Shown here: positions 52,765-61,492 of the stretch, in pieces | How the letters are laid out: the number at the start of each line of letters is the position of its first letter | Numbering within the stretch: the stretch's first letter is position 1 | From: Acidobacteriota bacterium | GTDB lineage: Bacteria > Acidobacteriota > Terriglobia > Terriglobales > Acidobacteriaceae | Reading direction: 5' to 3' | Assembly: GCA_013289795.1 (NCBI GenBank) | Contig: JABCZH010000002.1 | Location: 310,001 to 374,000, forward strand | DNA length: 64,000 bases | Program-made: the position numbers and the translations under genes | The notes under the pieces: generated by a model | What the model saw: only the letters and a program-made list of their open reading frames with translations | Databases searched by the model: none | What the model was told of the DNA's origin: nothing

Positions 52765-54333
52765 CTAACCGGTAAACTCAACGGAAGCGTTCTGCGCAGC
52801 CTGCCGCACGCGCCGGAAGGCCTCCGGCAGCGCCCGCAACAGGTCGGTTGCAACCAGCGAATGCTCGCCCATCTGCTCCCGGGCTACGTCGCCCGCCAGC
52901 CCGTGGAGATAGACCGCAGCGACAACGGCCTCGAGTATCCGCTTGGGATTTTGTGCCACCAGACCGGCTACCATGCCAGTCAGAATGTCACCCGTTCCCC
53001 CAGTTGCCATGCCCGGGTTTCCGGTGGTATTGACCCAGATTTCTCCGCTGGGATCGGCGATCAGCGTCCGATGACCTTTCAACACCACGATGACGCGATG
53101 CTTGCGCGCGAATGCTCGAGCAATGCCGACGCGATCGCCCTGAACCGTCGCGACAGTCGAACCCAATAGCCGTGCCATCTCGCCGGGGTGGGGTGTGATC
53201 ACCAGCGATCTGTCCTTTCCATTTAACTCGGCTGCGTGATCTGCGAAGGCGTTTAGACCATCGGCGTCGAGAACGGTCGGAAGCTCTTGCTTTCTGACCA
53301 GGGTACGCACCAGTTTTGAGGTCTCCGGAATGCGTGAGATTCCCGGCCCGATGGCCAACACGGTTTTGCCTTCAGCCAGCTTGTCCAAGCTACGAAGAGC
53401 GCGCAGAGAAATGCTGCCCGCCTTGGTCTGGGCCACCGGCTCGGTCATAAGCTCCGGATGAAACCCAGCCACCGTTTGCAGAATCGACTTCGGCACAGCC
53501 ACAGTCGACAGTCCCGCGCCACTCCGCAATACCGCCATGCCCGCCATGGCCGCTGCTCCTGCTTTTCCGAGCGACCCGCCAATCACCAGCACATGTCCGA
53601 AATTCCCTTTATTCGAACCCGCATGCCGCGGGCCGATCAAGGGTGCGATCCCGCGAGGAGTAATCAGATTCAATCCCAAAGAAGAAACGATAGCCTCATC
53701 GGGCGAACCGATCGGGAAAATCGAGGTCGTTCCCGGCGTCAGGCTTCCGAAAACGTGTGCCGGACGCGGCGCGGTGAAAGTCACAATAGCGTCGGCTCGC
53801 GCCAAGCTGCCAACCTGCTCACCCATTACGTCGGCATCTGCACCCGAAGGAATATCGACCGCGACCACCGTGGCATGGCTGGCATTCACCTGGGCAATCG
53901 CTTCTGCGTAAAGCCCATTCACCGGGGGACGAAACCCCGTTCCCAGGATGGCGTCAATCAATACGTCGGAATCGAAGACGGTGCGAGCTGCTTCCTGCTT
54001 CAACTCAGCCGACGACCGTGCCAGCACCGCCGCGACCGGAAGCTTGGCGAACATCTGAGCAGCATCGCCGCGCAACTCTTTCGGCTCCGCCAGTAAAATC
54101 AGTCGCACTGCCCGGCCAGCCTCGTGTAGTTTGCGCGCGACGACGAATCCGTCGCCGCCATTGTTGCCTTTGCCGCAAATCACCCCGATGCGATTGGCCG
54201 AGGAATATCGCGACAGCACAAAGTCGGCGACCGCTCTTCCGGCATTCTCCATCAAGTCGTGAGAGGGCAGGCCGAAACTCTCACTGCTCATGCGGTCGGT
54301 CTCTCGCATCTCGGCAGCAGTGAGGATTTTCAT
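52765..54333 (-). CDS. nnr: Bifunctional NAD(P)H-hydrate epimerase/dehydratase
   Basis: 522 residues from ATG 54333 (MKILTAAEMRETDR); the frame runs on to 54429 without a signal. Repairs damaged NAD(P)H hydrates. The N-terminal YjeF_N epimerase domain shows VICGKGNNGGDGFVVARKLH; the C-terminal ribokinase-like dehydratase shows VIGGSLGKAGAAAMAG, VLDADGLNAF, SLVITPHPGEMARLL, VVLKGHRTLIADP and GNPGMATGGTGDILTGMVAG with the catalytic Asp. Both domains are fused as in most bacteria. It is downstream of two permease genes and a terminator, and upstream of the PilZ-like and tsaE genes. Confidence 0.95.
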   Translation of the reverse strand: MKILTAAEMRETDRMSSESFGLPSHDLMENAGRAVADFVLSRYSSANRIGVICGKGNNGGDGFVVARKLHEAGRAVRLILLAEPKELRGDAAQMFAKLPVAAVLARSSAELKQEAARTVFDSDVLIDAILGTGFRPPVNGLYAEAIAQVNASHATVVAVDIPSGADADVMGEQVGSLARADAIVTFTAPRPAHVFGSLTPGTTSIFPIGSPDEAIVSSLGLNLITPRGIAPLIGPRHAGSNKGNFGHVLVIGGSLGKAGAAAMAGMAVLRSGAGLSTVAVPKSILQTVAGFHPELMTEPVAQTKAGSISLRALRSLDKLAEGKTVLAIGPGISRIPETSKLVRTLVRKQELPTVLDADGLNAFADHAAELNGKDRSLVITPHPGEMARLLGSTVATVQGDRVGIARAFARKHRVIVVLKGHRTLIADPSGEIWVNTTGNPGMATGGTGDILTGMVAGLVAQNPKRILEAVVAAVYLHGLAGDVAREQMGEHSLVATDLLRALPEAFRRVRQAAQNASVEFTG

Positions 54334-54374
54334 GGCGATACGCTCTGATCTTATTCCCGATCCTGTACAAATCA

Positions 54375-54412
54375 TCAAAACAAAGGGTCTCCCACGCATG
54401 CGCGGAAGACCC
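54375..54412 (-). terminator. Intrinsic terminator after second APC permease
   Basis: On the minus strand GGGTCT-TCC / GG-GAGACCC around a GC-rich centre is followed by TTTGTTTTGA. It lies 30 bases after the permease stop and before nnr, so nnr likely has its own promoter in the remaining gap. Confidence 0.7.
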
Positions 54413-54442
54413 AAACCGGAAGCACCCATTACCCCTTGCTCT

Positions 54443-56047
54443 TCAATTCCGGCTGCTCTTGCCTGCCTGCAGAGCCTGCACCTTGCTGTGCTTCACGCTA
54501 TATGTGAAGTACACCACCAGGCCGATGGCCAACCAGGCAACCAAGCGAATCCAGTTCCACTTTCCCAACTTGATCATCATGTAGCCATTCGAGATCACTC
54601 CAAGAACAGGAACCAAGGGCACCCACGGGGTCCGAAAGGGCCGCGCCTGGGTGGGATTCGTGTAGCGCAATACCAGCACGGAGATCGACACAATCACAAA
54701 CGCCAGCAGCGTGCCTATGTTCACCATCCTGCCAATCTGATCGATGGGAGTGACACTGCCTACAATTGCCGCCAGCAAGCCCACCAGAATCGTGTTCTTC
54801 CAGGGAGTGCGAAACCTGGGGTGGATGTCGGCGAAGAATTTCTTCGGTAGCAGGCCGTCGTTGGCCATGGAATAAAGTACGCGCGTCTGGCCTAGAAGCA
54901 TGACCAGCATCACGCTTGTCAGTCCCGCCAAGGCGCCCAGCGTGATGATGTGCGATGCCGTGTTTAGACCACGGTCCAGGAATGCCCGTGCGACCGGCGC
55001 TTCGATGTTTATTTGTTGCCAATGCACCATCCCGGTCAGCACGCCGGCTACGGAGATGTAGAGCACTGTACAGATCGCCAGCGATGCGATCATGCCGATG
55101 GGCAAATCCCGCTGTGGATTCTTGGCCTCTTGCGCCGTGGTCGAGACTGCATCGAACCCGATGTAGGCGAAGAATATGTACGCCGCCCCCGCCCCGATTC
55201 CCGCGAAACCATGGGGAGCAAACGAACTCCAGTCCATGCCCCAGTTGGCGCGATTGATGTACTGGGAGCCGAGGGCAATCACGAACAGCACGACTGATAC
55301 CTTGACCACAACGATTGCGGTGTTGAATTCCGCGCTCTCTTTGATTCCGACCACCAGCACCGCGGTGATCACCAGTGCGATGATAAAAGCAGGCAGGTTA
55401 AAACCTATTTCGCTGCCAAATAGATGCGGTGCACCCAGCAGATCATGGGCCCGCTGCACCAGTTCGGGAGACTGCGCGCTGATGATCGCCGAAATTTTAT
55501 CGAGGAACGACTGCGTGCCCGGCACCAGGTTGGGATCCGAGGCGTGCGCCATCTGCTTGGCGATAATGGTCTCCGCGGTCTTTAGAGCCGTCCAGTGATC
55601 GTAGGCCAGCCACAACGGCATCTTAATGTGGAAGATATTCAGCAGCTCAATGAAGTGGTTTGACCAGCCCGAAGACACCGTGCTGGCACCCATGGCGTAC
55701 TCGAGCGTCAGGTCCCATCCGATGATCCAGGCGAGTAACTCACCCAGTGTGGCGTAAGCATAGGTGTAGGCGCTGCCCGCCAGGGGAATCATCGCTGCAA
55801 ACTCGGCGTAGCAAAGGCCGGCAAAGGCGCATCCCAGACCGGACAAAACGAACGACAGCGTGAGCCCCGGACCTGCGTACTGCGCTCCCAGCCCAACCAT
55901 CACAAAGATTCCGGCGCCGATGATAGCGCCCACACCTAGAGCTGTCAGTTGAAAGACACCCAGCGTGCGCTTCAGGCTGTGCTCGCCCGTTTCCCGGGCC
56001 TCCTCCATCAGCAAGTGCAGCGGCTTCGTCGCCAGTAGATTTGCCAT
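54443..56047 (-). CDS. APC-family amino acid permease (cationic amino acid type)
   Basis: 534 residues, about 12-14 predicted TM helices, AGGAG before the ATG. Features of the CAT/YfnA-type branch: ALGVGAIIGAGIFVMVGLGA (GxGI-type substrate loop), GLCYAEFAAMIPLAGSAYTY, WIIGWDLTLEYAMGASTVSS and FAYIGFDAVSTTAQEAKNPQ. Imports amino acids, most likely cationic or branched, by proton symport. Downstream of the other permease by 20 bases, on the same strand. A terminator follows. Substrate is only a family guess. Confidence 0.9.
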   Translation of the reverse strand: MANLLATKPLHLLMEEARETGEHSLKRTLGVFQLTALGVGAIIGAGIFVMVGLGAQYAGPGLTLSFVLSGLGCAFAGLCYAEFAAMIPLAGSAYTYAYATLGELLAWIIGWDLTLEYAMGASTVSSGWSNHFIELLNIFHIKMPLWLAYDHWTALKTAETIIAKQMAHASDPNLVPGTQSFLDKISAIISAQSPELVQRAHDLLGAPHLFGSEIGFNLPAFIIALVITAVLVVGIKESAEFNTAIVVVKVSVVLFVIALGSQYINRANWGMDWSSFAPHGFAGIGAGAAYIFFAYIGFDAVSTTAQEAKNPQRDLPIGMIASLAICTVLYISVAGVLTGMVHWQQINIEAPVARAFLDRGLNTASHIITLGALAGLTSVMLVMLLGQTRVLYSMANDGLLPKKFFADIHPRFRTPWKNTILVGLLAAIVGSVTPIDQIGRMVNIGTLLAFVIVSISVLVLRYTNPTQARPFRTPWVPLVPVLGVISNGYMMIKLGKWNWIRLVAWLAIGLVVYFTYSVKHSKVQALQAGKSSRN

Positions 56048-56067
56048 CCGTTTGGTTTCTCCTCAGC

Positions 56068-57639
56068 TTAAGTTGACACGCTTGCATTTGCCCGACGCGA
56101 AGCCCTTGACCACAAGAGGTACACCGGGATTCCCAGCAGCACAATAATCAACCCCGGCCACGTGAATTGCGGCAGGTAGCGTAATAGTACGACATCAATG
56201 AACAATGCCATCACAATATAAATCGCAGGGAGCACAGGATACCCAATCGCGCGATACGGCCGTTCGGCATTGGGGTGTGTACGCCGCAATACGAACAATC
56301 CCACGATGGTCAGCACGTAGAACACCAGCACGGCGAAGATAACGTAATTGAGCAACTGGTTGTAGCTTCCAGAAATGCACAACACACAGGTCCAGACCAT
56401 CTGCGCCATCAGCGAAACCGCTGGTGTTTTGTAGGTCGGATTCAGCTTGGCCACACTGCGAAAGAAGAGTCCGTCTTTCGCCATGGCGTAGTAAACCCGC
56501 GCCCCTGCCAGAATCAAGCCGTTATTGCACCCGAAGCCCGACAGCATGATGGCGACGGCCATCAACAGACCGCCCAGGCTTCCGAACATCTGGGTCATGA
56601 CCGCCGTGGCGACGCGATCTTCGGTGGCGTACTTGATGCCGCGCGCCAGAATTGTCGCACCGTCGCGGATTCCGTCCATCGGCAGCACGTTGAGATAAAT
56701 GAAATTGCAGCCGATGTAGAGAGCGATCACCACGCCCGTGCCCAGAGCCAGTGAAAGCGGCAGATTGCGGCTGGGGTTCTTCACTTCCGCTGCAGTGAAA
56801 GTGACGTTATTCCAGGCATCCGCCGAAAATAAAGATCCCACCTGGGCGACGGCCAACACGGTCAAGGTGCTGACCAGCACTCCGCCGCCAATGTCGTGCA
56901 TCGCGCCCAGTCCGGCATTGTGCCAAAAATTACCGTGAAAATTCGCTGCCAGTGCCTGCGCATTCCGTCCCAGAAAAATCCCCAGCAGCACCAAACCAAA
57001 CAGCGCTGAAATCTTGGCAGCAGTGAAGATGTTCTGAATGATGGCGCCGGTCTTGATGCCGAAAATATTGATGACCGAGAGCGTCACAACCAGAAGAATA
57101 GCAGTCAGATTTTGTGTGCTCAGGCCGACGTCCATGTCGCCCAGGACCATTGGGCCGACGTGAACGGACGGAACCCTCCACAAGTGCATAATCCAGTTCG
57201 AGGAAGAAATCGAGGGAAAGAAGACTCCAAGAAACTTGCCAAAAGCCACACCCACGGCTGCGATCGTCCCGGTCTGAATCACCAGAAACAAGGTCCAGCC
57301 GTAGAGAAATCCCCACAACGGACCCAGCGCCTCGCGCAGGTAAACGTATTGGCCGCCCGCTCTCGGCATCATGGCAGCCAGTTCGCCATAGCTCAGAGCG
57401 CCCACGATGGTCATGAAGCCCGTGACCAGCCAGGCGCCGATCAGCAAGGCCGGGGAATTTACTTCACGCGCGATCTCGGCCGACACAATGAAGATGCCGG
57501 AACCGATCATCGACCCCATGACCAGCATGGTGGAGCTGGTCAGGCCGAGGCCCTTGACCAATTCTTTATCTTGACTAGCGTGGAGATCCCAGTCGCTGCT
57601 GACGCGGCTTGCCGGCGGAATTTTGGTTTCGGTGCCCAT
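56068..57639 (-). CDS. APC-family amino acid permease
   Basis: 523 residues, about 12 TM helices. Family marks: MLVMGSMIGSGIFIVSAEIA, GALSYGELAAMMPRAGGQYV, LREALGPLWGFLYGWTLFLV, and TFTAAEVKNPSRNLPLSLAL. This is the LAT/YhdG-like group of amino acid exchangers or importers, distinct from the following CAT-like permease, so the two transport genes are not a simple recent duplication. It follows thiE by 67 bases on the same strand. The N-terminal 30 residues are hydrophilic and may be cytoplasmic. Confidence 0.9.
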   Translation of the reverse strand: MGTETKIPPASRVSSDWDLHASQDKELVKGLGLTSSTMLVMGSMIGSGIFIVSAEIAREVNSPALLIGAWLVTGFMTIVGALSYGELAAMMPRAGGQYVYLREALGPLWGFLYGWTLFLVIQTGTIAAVGVAFGKFLGVFFPSISSSNWIMHLWRVPSVHVGPMVLGDMDVGLSTQNLTAILLVVTLSVINIFGIKTGAIIQNIFTAAKISALFGLVLLGIFLGRNAQALAANFHGNFWHNAGLGAMHDIGGGVLVSTLTVLAVAQVGSLFSADAWNNVTFTAAEVKNPSRNLPLSLALGTGVVIALYIGCNFIYLNVLPMDGIRDGATILARGIKYATEDRVATAVMTQMFGSLGGLLMAVAIMLSGFGCNNGLILAGARVYYAMAKDGLFFRSVAKLNPTYKTPAVSLMAQMVWTCVLCISGSYNQLLNYVIFAVLVFYVLTIVGLFVLRRTHPNAERPYRAIGYPVLPAIYIVMALFIDVVLLRYLPQFTWPGLIIVLLGIPVYLLWSRASRRANASVST

Positions 57640-57705
57640 CGTAGCTCGTGTAGCGGTACCCTCGCCCGCTTTCGTAGCCTGCCCTATCGCCTCCCGGCGG
57701 CTACT

Positions 57706-58320
57706 TTATCCTAAGATGCGCAAAAATGCCTCTGCTGATTTGCCCGGCTCCCGTAACAAGTCAGATATCACCGCCACCGAGTCGGCCCCCGCCTCGATGA
57801 CCGAACGGCAGTTAGCGCGAGTGATTCCCCCAATCGCCACCAGGGGTTTTCGGGTCAACTCGCGCGCCCGAAGTACCCCCTCCAGCCCAATGATTGGATC
57901 CGGATTCACTTTGCTGCCCGTGGCAAACACCGGCCCCACAGCGATGTAGTCAGCGGAAGTCTGGTCGGCCACTCTGACCTGTTCGGAATTGTGTGTCGAG
58001 ACCCCCAACCAGATCGTGTCGCCGATGATCTTGTGAGCGCCTTCGGGGGACAAATCATCCTGGCCCACATGCACTCCGTCAAAACCCGCTACCAGAGCCA
58101 GGTCCGCGCGGTCGTTCATGGTGAGTTTGACGGAGTTTCCCAGCAGAAGTTTCAGTTCCCGGGCGTTATCCAGCATCTGCCGCGCATTACCCGACTTATT
58201 GCGGTATTGGATCAGGGTCACGCCGGCCGCCCCAAGATCCGCAGCCGCCCGAAACATGGTTTGGTTTTCTCGAAAGGTTGCTGGATCAAGGATTGCGTAG
58301 AGCTTTGAAATATGAATCAT
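57706..58320 (-). CDS. thiE: Thiamine-phosphate synthase
   Basis: 204 residues from ATG 58320; a TTG at 58344 is a less likely alternative. Joins HMP-PP and thiazole-P to thiamine phosphate. TIM-barrel with family marks LIQYRNKSGNARQMLDNA (the Q-R-x-K loop), DRADLALVAGFDGVHVGQDD, GVSTHNSEQVRVAD, ADYIAVGPVFATGSK and LVAIGGITRANC. It begins 35 bases after the accC stop, so it is probably transcribed from the accB-accC promoter; no TPP riboswitch lies directly upstream. Other thi genes are not in the window. Confidence 0.94.
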   Translation of the reverse strand: MIHISKLYAILDPATFRENQTMFRAAADLGAAGVTLIQYRNKSGNARQMLDNARELKLLLGNSVKLTMNDRADLALVAGFDGVHVGQDDLSPEGAHKIIGDTIWLGVSTHNSEQVRVADQTSADYIAVGPVFATGSKVNPDPIIGLEGVLRARELTRKPLVAIGGITRANCRSVIEAGADSVAVISDLLREPGKSAEAFLRILG

Positions 58321-58355
58321 GGGCAAAATGAAGCTGGCCGCCAATCCTCAGGTAT

Positions 58356-59717
58356 TCAATGCTTTTCCTTCGCACCCTTCGCCAGGAACCGCTCAATGAA
58401 CGTGGTATCAATCCTTCCCGCTTTGAAATCCGGGTCTGCCAGAATCTTGCGGTGCAGCGGAATGGTGGTGAAGATTCCCTCTACGATGAACATTTCCAGC
58501 GCCCGCGCCATCCGCGAGCAGGCTTCGTCGCGGTCTTTTCCCCGCACCACCAGCTTGGCAATCAGCGAATCGTAATATGGCGGAATCACCCCTTCTGCAT
58601 ATGCTGCGGTGTCGATGCGCACACCCGTCCCACCCGGCGGATGAAACGCCGTAATCTTCCCCGCTGAAGGAGTGAACTTCTCCGGATGCTCGGCGTTAAT
58701 GCGGCACTCAATGGCGTGTCCGCGATGCACGAACGGCCCGTGCAACACATCTTCCAGGCGCTCACCCGCGGCCAACCGAATCTGGCTCTTTACCAAGTCC
58801 ACGTCGGTCACCATCTCCGTGACCGGATGTTCCACCTGGATGCGGGTATTCATTTCGATGAAGTGCAGCTTGTGGTCTTCATCCATTAGGAATTCAATCG
58901 TGCCGGCATTCACATAACCGATGGCAGAAAGCGTTTTCTCGAGGATGCCTCCAATGTGCTTCCGCAACTCCGGCGTCACCTGGGTCGAGGGCGACTCTTC
59001 CAGCAGCTTCTGATGGCGCCGCTGGATCGAACACTCCCGTTCGCCCAGGCTGACGACGTTGCGGTACTGGTCGGCAAGAATCTGGAACTCAATGTGCCGC
59101 GGCCGCTCGATAAACTTCTCCATGTAAAGGTCGCCATTGCCGAAGGCCGCCGCCGCCTCCGATTGCGCCGCCTTGAACAGCGCCGGCAATTCCGCCTCAC
59201 TGCGCACGATGCGCATGCCACGTCCGCCCCCGCCCGCAGAAGCCTTGATGATGACCGGAAACCCAACCTGCCGCGCCCACTCCAGAGCTTCCCCGTCGCT
59301 AGCCAGGATGCCTTCCGACCCCGGCAGAATGGGAACGCCGTGCCGCTTCATCTCAGCCCGGGCTTTTTCCTTCTCGCCCATCAGGCGCGTGATCTCCGGA
59401 GGCGGTCCGATGAACTTGATGTTGCTGGTCTCGGCGACCTCGGCGAAATTGGCGTTCTCCGCCAGCAGTCCATAGCCGGGATGGATGGCGTCCACGTTGC
59501 TGATTTCCGCCGCGCTGATCACCGAGGGAATATTCAAGTAACTCTGTGCGAGTTGCGGAGGACCGATGCAGATAGCTTCATCGGCAAAGCGCACGTGCAG
59601 GGAATGACGGTCGGCCTCGCTGTAGATGGCAACCGTGCGGATACCCAACTCCTTGCAGGCGCAGATCACCCGCAGGGCTATTTCTCCTCGGTTGGCAATC
59701 AGGATCTTATTGAACAT
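58356..59717 (-). CDS. accC: Biotin carboxylase subunit of acetyl-CoA carboxylase
   Basis: 453 residues, typical length. Carboxylates biotin on AccB with ATP and bicarbonate in the first step of fatty-acid synthesis. Motifs: [57 protein letters not shown] (glycine-rich ATP loop), [34 protein letters not shown] (Glu and Arg catalytic region) and [17 protein letters not shown]. It follows accB by about 38 bases and precedes thiE. Confidence 0.97.
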   Translation of the reverse strand: MFNKILIANRGEIALRVICACKELGIRTVAIYSEADRHSLHVRFADEAICIGPPQLAQSYLNIPSVISAAEISNVDAIHPGYGLLAENANFAEVAETSNIKFIGPPPEITRLMGEKEKARAEMKRHGVPILPGSEGILASDGEALEWARQVGFPVIIKASAGGGGRGMRIVRSEAELPALFKAAQSEAAAAFGNGDLYMEKFIERPRHIEFQILADQYRNVVSLGERECSIQRRHQKLLEESPSTQVTPELRKHIGGILEKTLSAIGYVNAGTIEFLMDEDHKLHFIEMNTRIQVEHPVTEMVTDVDLVKSQIRLAAGERLEDVLHGPFVHRGHAIECRINAEHPEKFTPSAGKITAFHPPGGTGVRIDTAAYAEGVIPPYYDSLIAKLVVRGKDRDEACSRMARALEMFIVEGIFTTIPLHRKILADPDFKAGRIDTTFIERFLAKGAKEKH

Positions 59718-59755
59718 TCAGAAATCTGTGGAGGACCTCGAACCGGCTCTATCGT

Positions 59756-60238
59756 TCACTTGCGCCGTATCACAAACAGCTCCTGCCCATACTCGATGGG
59801 CTGACCATTGGCGACCAGTTTCTTCACGATCTCCCCGGCCATGTCCGATTCAATCTCGTTCATCAACTTCATCGCTTCCACGATGCACAGCACCTGGCCC
59901 GCCTCGACCAAATCTCCGGCCTTCACGAACGGCGGTGATCCGGGCGATGGCGACTCGTAGAAAGTCCCCACAATCGGTGACCGCACTGAATGCAAGCCTT
60001 CTTCGACGGGCGGCGCGGTTTCCTTGACAGCGGCCTGCGTGCCGGGGACCGGAGCCGCACCGGTGGAAGGCGTGGCAGGGGGCGCGGGATGCACCGCGAA
60101 ATGCGGCGCCGCGACCGCAACCATGTGCTCGCCCGCGCGCTTGATGCGCACTTTGACGTCGCCGCGTTCCAACTCGAATTCGGCAATGTCCTTTTCGATT
60201 AAGAACTCAATGAGTTCCTTCAGCTCTTTTTGATTCAT
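59756..60238 (-). CDS. accB: Biotin carboxyl carrier protein of acetyl-CoA carboxylase
   Basis: 160 residues. Carries the biotin swinging arm for AccC. C-terminal biotinyl domain with the canonical EAMKLMNE (biotinylated Lys in AMKLM), preceded by SPIVGTFYESPSPGSPPFVK and a Pro/Ala linker (HPAPPATPSTGAAPVPGT); N-terminal dimerisation helix MNQKELKELIEFLIEKDIAE. No clear Shine-Dalgarno sequence. Its gene precedes accC and follows the M24 peptidase by 65 bases, the pepP/efp-accB-accC order seen in many bacteria. Confidence 0.97.
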   Translation of the reverse strand: MNQKELKELIEFLIEKDIAEFELERGDVKVRIKRAGEHMVAVAAPHFAVHPAPPATPSTGAAPVPGTQAAVKETAPPVEEGLHSVRSPIVGTFYESPSPGSPPFVKAGDLVEAGQVLCIVEAMKLMNEIESDMAGEIVKKLVANGQPIEYGQELFVIRRK

Positions 60239-60302
60239 TGTTGACGGTAGGGCTGCGCCCGCATCCCCCGAGCAGCTTGAGGCTCAGGAGATTGTTGCAC
60301 CT

Positions 60303-61391
60303 TCAAATCGTTATTAGTTCCTTACCGGTGGGCGTCAGAATCTGGCACCCCTGTTCCGTAACCACCACCATGTCTTCGATGCGAACACCCCCAACGCCAG
60401 GAAGATACGCTCCGGGCTCAATAGTGATCACCATCCCCGGTTGCAACACATCCTTTTGCCCGGCCGCAAGCCGCGGCGCTTCGTGGATTTCCAAACCCAC
60501 TCCATGCCCCGTCGAGTGCGTGAAGCGCATGCCTAACCCTTTCCTTTGCAGCACTTTACGGGCCGACCGGTCGACATCGCCAGCGCTCACGCCTGCCCCG
60601 ACCGTCTCAAGCGCCGCCTGTTGCGCATCGCGTACAGCCGCGTAAACGCGCTGCGTCTCCTCGTCAGGCTGACCAACGTGAACCGTACGCGTCATGTCAG
60701 AACAGTAGCCCGCGAGTATAACACCAAAGTCGCAGACCACGAACCCATTGGCTGGAATCGCTGCCTCTGAGGCGCGGCCGTGCGGACGAGCCGAGCGGGC
60801 GCCGGACGCGATGATGGTGTCAAACGACATTCCGTCCGCGCCGGCACGACGCGCCGCGTATTCAAGTTCGGCGGCCACCTCAGTCTCCTTCACGCCCGGA
60901 CGAATTGCTGTTAGCGCCACCTCGAACAAACTTGCTCCCAGGAGAACCGCGGCGCGCAGCCGTTCGATCTCTTCCGCGTCCTTCCTCATGCGAGCCTGCT
61001 CGACGAGCGGCGGCGCTTCACGCAATCGCAGACCGGAAGGCAAGGCCTTTGCCAGCCGCGAACGCTCCGCCACACTCAGGTGCTCAGCCTCGATTCCCAG
61101 CGTCTTCGCGCCCAGCTTCTTCGCGTTCGCCACCAGCCATTCGGCAGCGGCCGACAACGGCGGCTTGCGGGCCACGACTATCCGCGACCCTTGAACCTCA
61201 ACCTGGGCCTGTTCCTTATAGCGGCCATCGGTGAAGAAGACGCTCTTGCTCTCGCTGATGAGAATCGCGCCCGCACTGCCGCTGAACCCGCACAGATACC
61301 TGATGTTGGGAAGATGAGTGATCAACAGTCCATCGAGACGGGATGGTTCCAGAGCCGTCTGCAACCTGGTCTGCCGGCCTTTGTAGTCCAT
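60303..61391 (-). CDS. M24-family Xaa-Pro peptidase
   Basis: 362 residues, creatinase/aminopeptidase-P type, likely cleaving dipeptides or N-termini with Pro in second position. Two-metal ligands are present: VVCDFGVILAGYCSDMTRTV (two Asp), STGHGVGLEIHE (His), IEPGAYLPG (Glu) and the last Glu in VRIEDMVVV. N-terminal creatinase domain: DGLLITHLPNIRYLCGFSGS. It directly precedes accB. No signal peptide, so cytoplasmic. pepP or pepQ naming would need comparison, hence no symbol. Confidence 0.92.
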   Translation of the reverse strand: MDYKGRQTRLQTALEPSRLDGLLITHLPNIRYLCGFSGSAGAILISESKSVFFTDGRYKEQAQVEVQGSRIVVARKPPLSAAAEWLVANAKKLGAKTLGIEAEHLSVAERSRLAKALPSGLRLREAPPLVEQARMRKDAEEIERLRAAVLLGASLFEVALTAIRPGVKETEVAAELEYAARRAGADGMSFDTIIASGARSARPHGRASEAAIPANGFVVCDFGVILAGYCSDMTRTVHVGQPDEETQRVYAAVRDAQQAALETVGAGVSAGDVDRSARKVLQRKGLGMRFTHSTGHGVGLEIHEAPRLAAGQKDVLQPGMVITIEPGAYLPGVGGVRIEDMVVVTEQGCQILTPTGKELITI

Positions 61392-61492
61392 CGAAGAAGT
61401 TTAGCAGGAGGTGAGGATTGGCTAACCCATCCGTCTTGCGGGCGTGGGGCCCAGTTCCGCGAATCTGGTTCCACCGAAAGCAAGCTGGATTT

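Noticed and set aside
58320-58355. TPP riboswitch before thiE
   Set aside because: Only about 35 bases separate accC from thiE, too short for a thi-box aptamer, and the CUGAUGAGA-type core is not present.
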